This document shows positions 25,876 through 34,551 of a stretch of 64,000 nt of DNA, one piece after another. The translations under genes were made by a program, and so were the position numbers. The stretch comes from Miniphocaeibacter halophilus. Lineage in GTDB: Bacteria; Bacillota; Clostridia; Tissierellales; Peptoniphilaceae. Where the stretch lies: the NCBI RefSeq assembly GCF_016458825.1, contig NZ_CP066744.1, positions 1,671,868 through 1,735,867 on the forward strand, in the 5' to 3' direction. The notes under the pieces are model-generated. The model had not been told where the DNA came from and did no database searches. It was given only the letters and a program-made list of their open reading frames with translations. Within the stretch, counting starts at the first letter, position 1, and the number at the start of each line of letters is the position of its first letter.

Positions 25876-26223
25876 ATGGATATAATCAAGCAAATAGAAC
25901 AAGAACAATTAAGAGAAAACAGTTTTGATTTTAATGTTGGTGATACAGTAGTATTAGACTATAGAATTGTTGAAGGTGGAAAAGAAAGAGTTCAAAAGTT
26001 TGAAGGAACAGTTATTAAAATTCAAGGAACTGGTTCAAGAAAAACTTTTACTGTAAGAAGAGTAGCTTATGGTACAGGAATTGAAAGAACTTTCCCAATT
26101 CATTCACCAAGAATTGAAAACTTGAAAGTTACAAGAAAAGGTAAAGCTAGAAGATCTAAATTATATTACTTAAGAGATAGAGTAGGTAAATCTGCAAAAG
26201 TTAAAGAATATAAGAACTTCTAA
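25876..26223 (+). CDS. rplS: 50S ribosomal protein L19
   Basis: A 115-residue large-subunit protein at the 30S-50S interface. It matches the family throughout ([78 protein letters not shown]). The start follows TTAGGAGG. It has its own promoter and ends at a perfect palindromic terminator. Confidence 0.98.
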   Translation: MDIIKQIEQEQLRENSFDFNVGDTVVLDYRIVEGGKERVQKFEGTVIKIQGTGSRKTFTVRRVAYGTGIERTFPIHSPRIENLKVTRKGKARRSKLYYLRDRVGKSAKVKEYKNF

Positions 26224-26227
26224 TAGG

Positions 26228-26251
26228 AGCGCTATTAATAGCGCTTTTTTT
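26228..26251 (+). terminator. Terminator after rplS
   Basis: AGCGCTATTAATAGCGCT is a perfect 18-bp palindrome followed by seven T residues. Confidence 0.92.
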
Positions 26252-26514
26252 ATGTAAATGAAAATAGCATATAGACAGATTCATGAAACATGCAGCCAAT
26301 CAAAGCCTTTGTCTAGGACCTACTTGTAATTTCAGTATTTTCTAAGAGGGAATGGTCAGATTAGATAAAAATAAGGAAGGTTAAAATCTTTATTTTAGAG
26401 ATAAAATATTTTTTAATATTTAGAAATATATAATTGAGGTATTTAATTTTTTATATTAAACTTTAAATATAGAGTATTAAACTTTTAAATTAGTTATATT
26501 GTGAGGAAAAAATT
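26252..26514. other. Intergenic region between rplS and rbgA
   Basis: About 260 bases with no credible ORF and no strong promoter. The left half is less AT-rich and contains a GGACCTACTTG stretch loosely like part of the repeat near 21.8 kb, too short to call a copy. Confidence 0.5.
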
Positions 26515-27387
26515 ATGAATAATATGAACATAAATTGGTACCCTGGACATATGAAAAAAACCATTGATTCTTTAAAAGCATCTTTAAAATTAGTGGATAT
26601 TGTTGCAGAATTATTGGATTCCAGAATACCTATTTCAAGTAGAAATCCATTAATAGATGAAATTTTAGGCGATAAGCCTAGAATAATATTAATGAATAAA
26701 ATGGACTTATCGGATAAAAAGGAAAATGAAAAATGGATGGAATACTTTAAAAAAGAAGGCCATGAAACTGTTATGATAAATTCTATGACAGGCTATGGTG
26801 TTAAAAATATTGAAAAGGCTTGTCGTTCACAACTAAGGGAAAAGTTTGAAAAAAACAAAGAAAAAAATATTTTATCAGATAGGATTAGATTGATGATTGT
26901 GGGAATACCCAATGTTGGAAAATCAACATTAATTAATAGGTTGGCCAATAAAAAATCAGCCAAAGTTGGAAATAGACCAGGGGTAACTCGCCATAATCAG
27001 TGGATAAAAACATCTGGAAATATGGAACTATTGGATACACCTGGAGTTTTATGGCCTAAATTTGAAGATAAGTTAACAGGACTTAATTTAGCCTATACAG
27101 GAGCAATTAAAGATGAAATAATGGATGTGGACAATTTAGCCTTTTCACTAATAGAAACTTTACAAAAAATAGATCCTAAAATACTTTCTACTAGATATAA
27201 TATTAAGACAGACAATAAATCTACATTGGAAATTATGGAAGAAATAGCATTGAGAAGAGGTGCTATTTTAAAGGGTAAGGAAATAGATTACACTAAAACA
27301 GCCAATATTGTATTAGATGAATTTAGAAAGGGTATATTAGGTAATATTACTTTAGAAAAAGTAGAGGATATAGATGTTCGAGTATGA
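26515..27387 (+). CDS. rbgA: Ribosome biogenesis GTPase RbgA (YlqF)
   Basis: A 290-residue circularly permuted GTPase needed for late 50S assembly. Motif order is G4 first (LMNKMDLSDK, about residues 60-70), then G1 GIPNVGKSTLINRL (about 128-141), then G3 LLDTPGVLWP. The N-terminal INWYPGHMKKTIDSLK is the RbgA hallmark. It overlaps rnhB by 14 bases. The upstream region gives no clear promoter. Confidence 0.95.
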   Translation: MNNMNINWYPGHMKKTIDSLKASLKLVDIVAELLDSRIPISSRNPLIDEILGDKPRIILMNKMDLSDKKENEKWMEYFKKEGHETVMINSMTGYGVKNIEKACRSQLREKFEKNKEKNILSDRIRLMIVGIPNVGKSTLINRLANKKSAKVGNRPGVTRHNQWIKTSGNMELLDTPGVLWPKFEDKLTGLNLAYTGAIKDEIMDVDNLAFSLIETLQKIDPKILSTRYNIKTDNKSTLEIMEEIALRRGAILKGKEIDYTKTANIVLDEFRKGILGNITLEKVEDIDVRV

Positions 27388-27988
27388 TTTAACAAAATAC
27401 TACAATAATAATTTCAAAATAGCAGGTGTAGATGAGGTTGGAAGAGGACCATTAGCAGGTCCGGTAGTTTCATGTGCTATTATAATGCCAAATGATAAAT
27501 TTATTGAAGGAATAAAAGATTCTAAAAAATTAACGGAGAAAAAAAGAATAGCCTTAGATGAAGAAATAAGACAAGAGGCTATTGCTATAGGAATTGGTGT
27601 AGTAGACGAAAGAACAATAGATGAAATCAATATAAAACAAGCAACAAGACTTGCAATGAAAATAGCTGTAGAAAATTTACAAGATAAAAATGGGAAAAAT
27701 CTTTCACCTGATGTAACTTTTATAGACGCAGAGAATATAGATTTAAATATAAGGCAGGAATCTTTAATTAAGGGAGACGATATTTGTTATCCAATAGCCT
27801 GTGCATCGATAGTTGCTAAAGTTTATAGGGACAATTTATTTATTGACTTTGACAAAGAATATCCGGGATATGACTTTTTAAACAATAAAGGATATGGAAC
27901 TAAGAAACATAGGGAAGCAATACTTGAATTAGGAGTAACTCCTATACATCGACATAGTTTTTTAAAAAAATTATTAGGGAAAAAATAG
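27374..27988 (+). CDS. rnhB: Ribonuclease HII
   Basis: A 204-residue enzyme that removes ribonucleotides and RNA primers from DNA. The catalytic acidic residues lie in IAGVDEVGRGPLAGPVV (DExGRG motif) and in VTFIDAENID, with the C-terminal GYGTKKHREAI. Length is typical. The start is inside the end of rbgA; the yraN start lies two bases after its stop. Confidence 0.96.
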   Translation: MFEYDLTKYYNNNFKIAGVDEVGRGPLAGPVVSCAIIMPNDKFIEGIKDSKKLTEKKRIALDEEIRQEAIAIGIGVVDERTIDEINIKQATRLAMKIAVENLQDKNGKNLSPDVTFIDAENIDLNIRQESLIKGDDICYPIACASIVAKVYRDNLFIDFDKEYPGYDFLNNKGYGTKKHREAILELGVTPIHRHSFLKKLLGKK

Positions 27989-27989
27989 T

Positions 27990-28337
27990 ATGAATTCTAA
28001 AACTATAGGAAACAAAGGTGAAAACCTTGCATTAGAGTTTTTGCTAAACAAAGGGTATAATTATATAGAAAGAAATTTTAGTACAAGAACCGGAGAAGTT
28101 GATTTAATTTTACAGGACAATGAATATCTTGTATTTGTAGAGGTAAAATTAAGGAAAAATACTAAATTTGGATATCCAAGGGATTTTGTTACTTTAAACA
28201 AGCAAAATAAGATTATTTCTACAGCAGAATCCTTTATTCAAATAAATAATCTATATGATTTTCAACCAAGATTTGACATAGTAGAAATTATAGAAGATGA
28301 AAATATTATTGAGCATATTATTAATGCATTTCCGTAG
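27990..28337 (+). CDS. YraN family endonuclease-like protein
   Basis: A 115-residue UPF0102/YraN protein with a Holliday-resolvase-like nuclease fold. The motif series GENLALEFLLNKGYNYIERNF, GEVDLILQDNEYLVFVEVKLR carries the E-D-ExK active-site pattern. The cellular role is unproven. Its place after rnhB is common in Firmicutes. Confidence 0.93.
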   Translation: MNSKTIGNKGENLALEFLLNKGYNYIERNFSTRTGEVDLILQDNEYLVFVEVKLRKNTKFGYPRDFVTLNKQNKIISTAESFIQINNLYDFQPRFDIVEIIEDENIIEHIINAFP

Positions 28338-28345
28338 GAGGTAAA

Positions 28346-28834
28346 ATGTTTAAAGCAGCTATATTGACCATATCCGATAAAGGGAGTAAAGGCGAAAGAG
28401 AAGATTTAAGCGGTAAGGTTATTAAAGAAATATTATTGGAAAATAAATACCAAGTAGCAATTTATGAAATTATTCCAGATGAACAGAGTACCATAGAAAA
28501 TAAATTAATAGAGTTTGCAGATAAATACCAAGTGGATTTAATTTTAACTACAGGCGGAACCGGATTTAGTAAAAGGGATGTTACACCGGAAGCTACAATT
28601 AAGGTAGCAACTAAATTAGTACCTGGAATATCAGAAGCAATTAGACAATTTAGCTTACAAATTACTAAAAGAGCCATGCTTTCAAGAGCGGCATCAGTAA
28701 TTAGAAACAACACTTTAATAATTAATTTACCGGGAAGTCCAAAGGCAGTAAGAGAAAGTTTAGAATATATTATTACAGAATTAGACCATGGACTTAATAT
28801 ATTAAAAGGAAAAGATTCAGAATGTGCAAGATAA
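28346..28834 (+). CDS. MogA/MoaB family molybdopterin adenylyltransferase
   Basis: A 162-residue protein of the MoaB/MogA fold. AAILTISDKGSKGEREDLSG starts the domain, with LTTGGTGFSKRDVTPEATIKV as the molybdopterin-binding loop and NLPGSPKAVRESL near the C-terminus. MogA adenylylates molybdopterin before metal insertion. No other molybdenum-cofactor gene is in the window, so its role here cannot be confirmed. It follows yraN by eight bases with an AGGAGG site. Confidence 0.9.
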   Translation: MFKAAILTISDKGSKGEREDLSGKVIKEILLENKYQVAIYEIIPDEQSTIENKLIEFADKYQVDLILTTGGTGFSKRDVTPEATIKVATKLVPGISEAIRQFSLQITKRAMLSRAASVIRNNTLIINLPGSPKAVRESLEYIITELDHGLNILKGKDSECAR

Positions 28835-28835
28835 C

Positions 28836-28864
28836 TTGTTAAGCATTCTTTCTATTGATATAAT
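28836..28864 (+). promoter_or_regulatory. Promoter for efp
   Basis: TTGTTA at 28836-28841 and TATAAT at 28859-28864 with a 17-base spacer, 28 bases before the efp start and directly after the mogA stop. Confidence 0.75.
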
Positions 28865-28892
28865 TAATTAAGAAAATATTTAGGAGGTACAT

Positions 28893-29450
28893 ATGATATC
28901 AGCAGGAGATTTTAGAAAGGGTACTACTTTTGAAATGGATGGCGATGTTTGGCAAATTATAGATTTTCAACACGTTAAACCAGGAAAAGGTGCTGCTTTT
29001 GTTAGAGCAAAAATCAAATCAGTAATGACTGGTGCTAATAAAGATATAACTTTTAACCCATCAGAAAAATATCAGGAAGCGAGAATAGAAACTAAGGAAA
29101 TGCAATACTTATACAATGATGGATCATTATATTATTTTATGGATCCAGTAAGTTATGAGCAAGTTCCAATAGACTCTGAAGGAGTTTCCGATGCTATAAA
29201 TTATATAAGGGAAAATGATAATGCAACAATTAAGTTCTACCAAGGAAGTCCTTTCTCTGTTGCGGCTCCAAATTTTGTAGAATTAGAAGTAACTCACACA
29301 GAACCAGGAGTAAAAGGAGATACTGCAACAGGGGCAACAAAACCTGCAACAGTAGAAACAGGAGCAACAGTATTAGTTCCTTTATTTATTAATGAAGGAG
29401 ATATAATAAAAATAGATACAAGAACTAACGAATACTTATCAAGAGTATAA
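28893..29450 (+). CDS. efp: Elongation factor P
   Basis: A 185-residue translation factor that rescues ribosomes stalled at polyproline. Three beta-barrel domains match the family: [45 protein letters not shown], and the C-terminal [29 protein letters not shown]. The tip of the loop carries K32, the position modified in Bacillus EF-P. The start has a TAGGAGGT site and its own promoter. The next small acidic gene is 17 bases downstream. Confidence 0.97.
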   Translation: MISAGDFRKGTTFEMDGDVWQIIDFQHVKPGKGAAFVRAKIKSVMTGANKDITFNPSEKYQEARIETKEMQYLYNDGSLYYFMDPVSYEQVPIDSEGVSDAINYIRENDNATIKFYQGSPFSVAAPNFVELEVTHTEPGVKGDTATGATKPATVETGATVLVPLFINEGDIIKIDTRTNEYLSRV

Positions 29451-29467
29451 AAACAAGGAGGTTCAAA

Positions 29468-29758
29468 ATGGATAATATTTATGAAAATATTGCATATTTA
29501 AGAGGACTAGCGGAAGGAATATCTGTAGAAGAAGATGGTAAAACAGGTAAACTTTTACTAGGTATCATCGATGTATTAGATGATTTAGCAGAAGAAGTTG
29601 AAGCTTTATCATATGATGTTGAAGATGTTGAAGAATACTTAACATTTATGGATGATGACCTTTCAGACGTAGAAGAATGTTTATTTGAATATGACGATGA
29701 TTATGACGACTATGATGATTATGATGAATTCATAGAAGATGATGATCTGGAAGATTAA
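29468..29758 (+). CDS. CD1247-type small acidic protein
   Basis: A 96-residue protein that resembles the CD1247 N-terminal domain family found beside efp in clostridia. It opens MDNIYENIAYLRGLAEGISV and is helical up to about residue 70. The tail is extremely acidic (repeated DDYDDYD). Function unknown. No signal peptide or membrane helix. It shares the efp transcript and ends at a clear terminator. Confidence 0.8.
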   Translation: MDNIYENIAYLRGLAEGISVEEDGKTGKLLLGIIDVLDDLAEEVEALSYDVEDVEEYLTFMDDDLSDVEECLFEYDDDYDDYDDYDEFIEDDDLED

Positions 29759-29765
29759 GAAAACT

Positions 29766-29789
29766 AGATGCTGAAAAGCATCTTTTTTT
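29766..29789 (+). terminator. Terminator after efp operon
   Basis: AGATGCT-GAAA-AGCATCT with a stable GAAA tetraloop and seven T residues. Confidence 0.93.
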
Positions 29790-29830
29790 GTGGGAAAATG
29801 TAAAGGAACCTTGACAAAAGAGGTGGTAAG

Positions 29831-30046
29831 TTGAAAAACAAAGTTAAAGAATTTAGAAAGGAATTTAAATTAAGTCAAGATGAATTTGCAAAAGTAATTA
29901 GAGTTTCAAGGCAAACTGTTAGTTCCATAGAGACGGGAAAATATAACCCTTCGTTGGAATTAGCTTTTACGATAGCTGATTTTTTTGGAAAGTCAATTGA
30001 AGAAGTATTTATTCATAAAAGGGGTAAAATGTATGAAAAAGAATAA
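29831..30046 (+). CDS. XRE-family helix-turn-helix regulator
   Basis: A 71-residue Cro/CI-type repressor with an UUG start after AGAGGTGG. The whole protein is one HTH domain: VKEFRKEFKLSQDEFAKVIRVSRQTVSSIETGKYNPSLELAFTIADFF. Such short XRE proteins commonly control an adjacent membrane gene. Here the downstream membrane-protein gene starts inside its last codons (overlap 14 bases), so the two are made together. Confidence 0.9.
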   Translation: MKNKVKEFRKEFKLSQDEFAKVIRVSRQTVSSIETGKYNPSLELAFTIADFFGKSIEEVFIHKRGKMYEKE

Positions 30047-30470
30047 TTTAATAGTTAGTTTAATATATCTAATATTAGGAATTTTGATACTCATTAGTAC
30101 ATTGTTTTATACTATTAAATATGAGTCAATAATATTTGGTTTTGCTTTTATAGGAGCAGGATTAGGAGGGGGTATCAGATATATATATTGGACAAGGGGG
30201 AAGAATATTAAAAAATATGAAGAAAGAAGAGAATTAAGAGAAATCGAATTAGAGGATGAGAGAAAAGAGCATTTAAGAAATATATCGGGAAGATATACCT
30301 ATATAATAGGGCTTATTATAATATTTTTATCATTTATAACTTCAACTATAGTCTTAATGTTAGACTTAATAGAAGGAATAGAAATATTATGGACATATCT
30401 TATTATCTATCTTATCTTTCAATATATAGTGGGTGTTATAATTTTTAAGAGATTAGACAAAAAATATTAA
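30033..30470 (+). CDS. Membrane protein paired with XRE regulator
   Basis: A 145-residue integral membrane protein. The start at ATG 30033 is preferred because AAAAGGGG precedes it; an upstream in-frame start would add 16 unlikely residues. Four helices are evident in two pairs (about 5-26, 31-50, 88-110, 118-140) with a charged cytoplasmic segment between them (KNIKKYEERRELREIELEDERKE). The layout resembles DUF2178-type proteins, but I do not assign it. Function unknown. Confidence 0.75.
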   Translation: MKKNNLIVSLIYLILGILILISTLFYTIKYESIIFGFAFIGAGLGGGIRYIYWTRGKNIKKYEERRELREIELEDERKEHLRNISGRYTYIIGLIIIFLSFITSTIVLMLDLIEGIEILWTYLIIYLIFQYIVGVIIFKRLDKKY

Positions 30471-30497
30471 AAACCAGATGAAATTTTCATCTGGTTT
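30469..30497. terminator. Bidirectional terminator between convergent genes
   Basis: AAACCAGATGAAA pairs with TTTCATCTGGTTT. A and T flanks allow function on both strands, between the XRE-membrane pair and the minus-strand nitroreductase gene. Confidence 0.85.
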
Positions 30498-30500
30498 AAA

Positions 30501-31103
30501 TTATCTAAATATTTTAATTCTATTGTCTATATTATCAAATTCTTTTTCTCCTGCCGGGCTTAATATTTCACCAAAAGGCATTTGTGCAACTAATTCAAAT
30601 TCTTTTGGGATATCCCATTTAGCTTTTATTTCATTATCTATTATAGGATTATAATGTTGTAAATTTGCACCTATATTTTGTTCTGCAAGGCCTAACCAAA
30701 TTAATATTTGTAATATAGCAGATGAATGTTGGCTATATTGTGGAAATTTGTCAGCATATGATGAAAAAGTTTCTTGTAGTTCCTTTACTTTATTTTTATT
30801 TTCAAAATATAAAATTGTACCGTAAGCAGCTTTAAAACCATCTATTTTAGCCTTAGTTTTAGAAAAGTCCCTATCCGGACCCATTTTCTTCTTTAGAGTA
30901 TTTTCAACAATATTCCATAAATCATTGTGGTTTTCATTTAATAATATTGATATTTTACCGGTTTGGGAGTTATATGCAGAAGGTGCATTTTTAACAATGT
31001 CGGATATTAAATTTATTATTTCATCTTCCGATATTGGTAGATTTTTTCCAAGTTTATAAATTGATCTTCTTTTTCTTTCTATTTCTAATAAATTACTATT
31101 CAT
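30501..31103 (-). CDS. Nitroreductase family protein
   Basis: A 200-residue FMN-dependent oxidoreductase of the nitroreductase superfamily, small HBN1/Frm2-like branch. The FMN-phosphate region is ERKRRSIYKLGKNLPISEDEI near the N-terminus, with VKNAPSAYNSQTGKI, a central WLGLAEQNIGANLQHYNP and the C-terminal MPFGEI. It should act in the cytoplasm on nitro compounds, quinones or fatty-acid derivatives; the natural substrate is unknown. It has an AAGGAGA site. Upstream DNA carries long inverted arms that may be a regulator site. Confidence 0.9.
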   Translation of the reverse strand: MNSNLLEIERKRRSIYKLGKNLPISEDEIINLISDIVKNAPSAYNSQTGKISILLNENHNDLWNIVENTLKKKMGPDRDFSKTKAKIDGFKAAYGTILYFENKNKVKELQETFSSYADKFPQYSQHSSAILQILIWLGLAEQNIGANLQHYNPIIDNEIKAKWDIPKEFELVAQMPFGEILSPAGEKEFDNIDNRIKIFR

Positions 31104-31361
31104 TGAAATTCTCCTTAATTAATATTTATTATTAGTCACGTAAATAAGTATACCCTCTTGAAAAACTTTAAACACTAATTAGTAATAAATATTAATTTAC
31201 CTTATGTAAAAATAAGCAAATCTACTAGAAAATTTTTATATATCGATAATATGAATATATATATTTTTTTCTATATTTTATAATATAATACTTGATAAGA
31301 GTTAAAATAAAAATTTAGCATTGTATTTATATTTTTTTTAAATTTAATAACTAATAAATTA
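31104..31361. other. Intergenic region between divergent genes, with inverted arms
   Basis: AT-rich, no ORF. AATTAATATTTATTA at 31117-31131 is the perfect inverse of TAATAAATATTAATT at 31183-31197 (15-bp arms, 51-base separation). The arms flank the presumed minus-strand promoter of the nitroreductase gene. Confidence 0.5.
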
Positions 31362-31390
31362 TTGACTAAATGGCTAGTTTGTGGTAAATT
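31362..31390 (+). promoter_or_regulatory. Promoter of rpmG-secE-nusG-rplKA
   Basis: TTGACT at 31362-31367 and TAAATT at 31385-31390 with a 17-base spacer, about 55 bases before rpmG. Confidence 0.7.
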
Positions 31391-31446
31391 AATCAAGTAT
31401 GAATATGAGTAAAAACTCTATTTAAATTTTTCTTAGGAGGTGCAAA

Positions 31447-31596
31447 ATGAGGGATAAGGTAGTTTTGGAATGTACTGTATGTAAAAATAGAAATTATGAC
31501 ACTATGAAAAATAAGAAAAATACAACTAATAGAATAGAACTTAAAAAATATTGTAAATTCTGTAAAAGTCATACTCTACACAAGGAAACTAGATAG
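31447..31596 (+). CDS. rpmG: 50S ribosomal protein L33
   Basis: A 49-residue ribosomal protein. It keeps the four zinc cysteines of the C+ form: CTVC (C9, C12) and CKFC (C36, C39). The family pattern [34 protein letters not shown] is intact. A strong AGGAGGT precedes the ATG. Carrying the zinc-binding form means ribosomal zinc storage is possible. It heads the secE-nusG-rplKA unit. Confidence 0.96.
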   Translation: MRDKVVLECTVCKNRNYDTMKNKKNTTNRIELKKYCKFCKSHTLHKETR

Positions 31597-31615
31597 TTAG
31601 AAATGGAGGATCGAT

Positions 31616-31813
31616 TTGGCTCAACAAAAAAATGTAGCAAAGAAGAGCTTTGCTAAAGGTGTTATGTCAGAATGGAAAAAAATTATTTGGCCTACACCTA
31701 AGGAAGTTTTAAACTATGCAATTGTAGTAGTAATTGTATGTTTAATAGTTGTTTTGTTAGTATTTGGTTTAGATTCTGTTTTCCACTTCTTATATAAACT
31801 AATTTCTAAATAA
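31616..31813 (+). CDS. secE: Preprotein translocase subunit SecE
   Basis: A 65-residue tail-anchored subunit of the SecYEG channel. UUG start after TGGAGGA. A short amphipathic helix with the conserved MSEWKKIIWPTPKEVLNY precedes one transmembrane helix (about 36-60). Its position between rpmG and nusG is the standard bacterial order. Confidence 0.95.
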   Translation: MAQQKNVAKKSFAKGVMSEWKKIIWPTPKEVLNYAIVVVIVCLIVVLLVFGLDSVFHFLYKLISK

Positions 31814-31852
31814 GAATTAAGATTAATAAGAGTAGGGAAGGAGGCCTTTACT

Positions 31853-32404
31853 ATGACAGAGCAAAATAATGATATACAAGATAGAGCAAAGGATGCTAAA
31901 TGGTATGTCGTTCATACTTATTCAGGACATGAGAATAAAGTAAAAGCAAACATAGAAAAAATGGTAGAAAATAGAGGATACGTTGACGATATCTTTGAGG
32001 TAATGGTACCAACAGAAGAATATGTATCGGTAGTAGGTGGCGTAAAAAAGACAAAAGAGAGAAAACTCTTCCCAGGATATGTTTTTATAAAAATGATAAT
32101 CAATGATATTTCTTGGTATTTAGTTAGAAATACTAGAGGTGTTACTGGTTTCGTTGGTCCAGGTTCAAAACCTGTTCCATTGACTGATAGAGAAATGAGA
32201 GATTTTGGTGTTGAAAATATTACAATGCCGGATTTAGATGTAGAAGTTGGAGATTCAATAAAAATTGTTTCTGGAGCTTTTAAAGATTTCGTCGGATCAG
32301 TTGAAGAAATTAACGCAGAGAAAAGAAAAGTTAAAGCATTTGTATCAATTTTTGGAAGAGATACAAGTGTGGAAGTTGACTTTGATGACGTTGAAAAAAT
32401 ATAA
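31853..32404 (+). CDS. nusG: Transcription termination/antitermination protein NusG
   Basis: A 183-residue factor that contacts RNA polymerase and, in other species, Rho or ribosomal S10. The NGN domain covers about residues 12-120 (KWYVVHTYSGHENKVKANIEKM, ERKLFPGYVFIKM, NTRGVTGFVGPGSKPVPLTDRE). The KOW domain follows (VGDSIKIVSGAFKDFVGSVEEI). Length and motifs are normal. AAGGAGG precedes the start. Confidence 0.97.
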   Translation: MTEQNNDIQDRAKDAKWYVVHTYSGHENKVKANIEKMVENRGYVDDIFEVMVPTEEYVSVVGGVKKTKERKLFPGYVFIKMIINDISWYLVRNTRGVTGFVGPGSKPVPLTDREMRDFGVENITMPDLDVEVGDSIKIVSGAFKDFVGSVEEINAEKRKVKAFVSIFGRDTSVEVDFDDVEKI

Positions 32405-32493
32405 ATTTGAATATAATTGAAATAATTCGTTCGATATAGATTCAAGTGGGAGGGGGAACCCGCCAAACCACATTAGTTTTAAGGAGGACTATA

Positions 32494-32919
32494 ATGGCAA
32501 AGAAAGTTCAAGCAATAGTAAAATTACAAATTCCAGCTGGAAAGGCAACTCCAGCTCCACCAGTAGGTACTGCATTAGGACCTCATGGTGTTAATATAAT
32601 GCAATTCACAAAAGAGTTTAACGCTAAGACAGCTGATCAAGCAGGTATGATAATACCGGTAGTTTTGACAGTATATCAAGATAGATCTTTTACATTTATA
32701 ACTAAAACTCCACCAGTTCCAGTTTTAATCAAGAAAGAATTAAATTTGGATAAGGCTTCTGGAGAGCCTAACAAAACAAAGGTTGGAAAATTAACAAAAG
32801 ATCAAGTTAAGAAAATTGCAGAAATAAAAATGCCAGATTTAAATGCAGCATCAGTAGAATCTGCTATGGAAATGGTAGCTGGTACAGCTAGAAGTATGGG
32901 TATAACAGTAGAAGAATAA
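32494..32919 (+). CDS. rplK: 50S ribosomal protein L11
   Basis: A 141-residue stalk-base protein that binds the GTPase-associated region of 23S rRNA. The start is ATG 32494 after AAGGAGG; the longer frame adds 16 residues not in the family. Conserved stretches: [34 protein letters not shown] and the C-terminal [16 protein letters not shown]. Confidence 0.97.
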   Translation: MAKKVQAIVKLQIPAGKATPAPPVGTALGPHGVNIMQFTKEFNAKTADQAGMIIPVVLTVYQDRSFTFITKTPPVPVLIKKELNLDKASGEPNKTKVGKLTKDQVKKIAEIKMPDLNAASVESAMEMVAGTARSMGITVEE

Positions 32920-32964
32920 AATTAGTGGGAGAAAAAATTCGATAATACCACGAGGAGGTTCATA

Positions 32965-33669
32965 ATGGCAAAAAGAGGAAAAAAATACCAAGATAGTATT
33001 AAATTAATAGATAGAACTAAAGCTTATGATTTAGATGAAGGAGTAGATTTAGTTTTAGAAACAGCTAAGGCTAAATTTGATGAAACAGTTGAATTACATG
33101 TTAAATTAGGAGTAGATTCTAGACATGCTGATCAACAAGTAAGGGGAGCTATGGTTTTACCTCATGGTACAGGTAAATCATTAAAAGTTGTGGTTTTTGC
33201 AAAAGGCGATAAGGTTGCTGAAGCAGAAGCAGCAGGCGCTGATTATGTTGGCGGAGAAGATTTAGTAGCTAAAATTCAAACAGAAAACTGGTTTGATTTT
33301 GATGTTGCAGTAGCAACTCCAGATATGATGGGTGTTGTAGGTAAAATTGGTCGTCTATTAGGACCTAAAGGACTAATGCCTAACCCTAAGTCAGGAACTG
33401 TTACTTTTGATGTAGCTGACGCTATTAAAGACATTAAAGCTGGTAAGGTAGAATATAGAGTTGATAAAGCTAATATAATACATTCTCCAGTTGGTAAAGT
33501 TTCTTTTGGTAAGGAAAAATTATCAGAAAATATAAATGCTTTAATGGGAGCTATTATTAAGGCTAAACCTTCATCATCTAAAGGTAAATATTTAAAATCA
33601 GTTTCCATTTCTTCAACAATGGGACCTGGAATAAAATTAAATTCAGCTAAGTTCTCAACAGAGGCTTAA
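32965..33669 (+). CDS. rplA: 50S ribosomal protein L1
   Basis: A 234-residue protein of the L1 stalk, also a translational repressor of its own operon in many bacteria. Motifs: [72 protein letters not shown] precedes the start. Unusually, rplJ and rplL do not follow; a terminator closes the operon directly after this gene. Confidence 0.97.
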   Translation: MAKRGKKYQDSIKLIDRTKAYDLDEGVDLVLETAKAKFDETVELHVKLGVDSRHADQQVRGAMVLPHGTGKSLKVVVFAKGDKVAEAEAAGADYVGGEDLVAKIQTENWFDFDVAVATPDMMGVVGKIGRLLGPKGLMPNPKSGTVTFDVADAIKDIKAGKVEYRVDKANIIHSPVGKVSFGKEKLSENINALMGAIIKAKPSSSKGKYLKSVSISSTMGPGIKLNSAKFSTEA

Positions 33670-33679
33670 TTTAATATAT

Positions 33680-33712
33680 GCAGATATGGTGTAAGTACAT
33701 ATCTGCTTTTTT
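33680..33712 (+). terminator. Terminator after rplA
   Basis: GCAGATATG pairs with CATATCTGC across a nine-base loop and runs into a T-tract. Confidence 0.88.
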
Positions 33713-33927
33713 ATTTGTTTTTAAGATAAAACAGTACATATTTTAATATAAATTCTATATTATTACTAAAATTCTTGTAAATTATTGGATTATGCAATAT
33801 TATTTAAAGGTAGGTTTTAAATATAAAAGTAACATTAGTTTTATAAGATTTGAATATGAAATAACCGTCCTATGTATTCAACTATAAATTATAGTATAAT
33901 ATAAATATAATCGGAGGAGAGAATTCA

Positions 33928-34551
33928 TTGTTTATTACTTTTGAAGGACCGGATGGTTCAGGCAAAACGACAATTATTAATATGGTCTATAATAGCCTTG
34001 TTGAAAAAGGATACAAGATAATAAAAACAAGAGAACCGGGTGGAACTGCAATATCTGAAAAGTTAAGAGATATAATATTAGATAAAAATAATAAAGAATT
34101 AACTTATAGGACAGAGGCTTTATTGTATGCAGCATCTAGAGCTCAATTAGTTGAAGAGGTAATCTATCCAAATTTGCAAAAGGGTAATATTATTTTATCC
34201 GATAGATACGTTTTGTCTAGCTTAGCTTATCAAGGAGCAGGAAGAAAATTAGGCATTAAAGAAATATTTGAAATAAATAAATTTGCTACAAATAATTTAA
34301 ATCCAGATCTGGTACTTTTTTTTAAGGTAGATCCAATAACTACTTTAAAGAGGAAAAATGCTTTATTTGAAGCAGATAGAATGGAATTGGAAGATGAAAA
34401 TTTTCATTCAAGGGTATATAAAGGATATATGGATATATTTGAAAAATATCATGAAAATGATAATTTTGTAGAAATAGATGCAACTAAAAGCATTGAAGAA
34501 GTATTTTCAAATTGTTTAAATATTATTCTTGAAAGAATTAGGAGGAAATAA
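33928..34551 (+). CDS. tmk: Thymidylate kinase
   Basis: A 207-residue dTMP kinase supplying dTTP. UUG start after GGAGGAG. The P-loop FEGPDGSGKTT spans residues 5-15, followed by the substrate motif REPGGT, LLYAASRAQLVEE, the DR(Y/H) motif LSDRYVLSSLAYQGAG and DLVLFFKVDP. It shares one base with the next gene (TAATG). A TATAAT at 33895-33900 is a likely -10, without a clear -35. Confidence 0.96.
   Translation: MFITFEGPDGSGKTTIINMVYNSLVEKGYKIIKTREPGGTAISEKLRDIILDKNNKELTYRTEALLYAASRAQLVEEVIYPNLQKGNIILSDRYVLSSLAYQGAGRKLGIKEIFEINKFATNNLNPDLVLFFKVDPITTLKRKNALFEADRMELEDENFHSRVYKGYMDIFEKYHENDNFVEIDATKSIEEVFSNCLNIILERIRRK

Noticed and set aside
26252-26514. Degenerate copy of the 92-bp repeat after rplS
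   Set aside because: Only about ten bases (GGACCTACTTG) resemble it and no hairpin pair is present.
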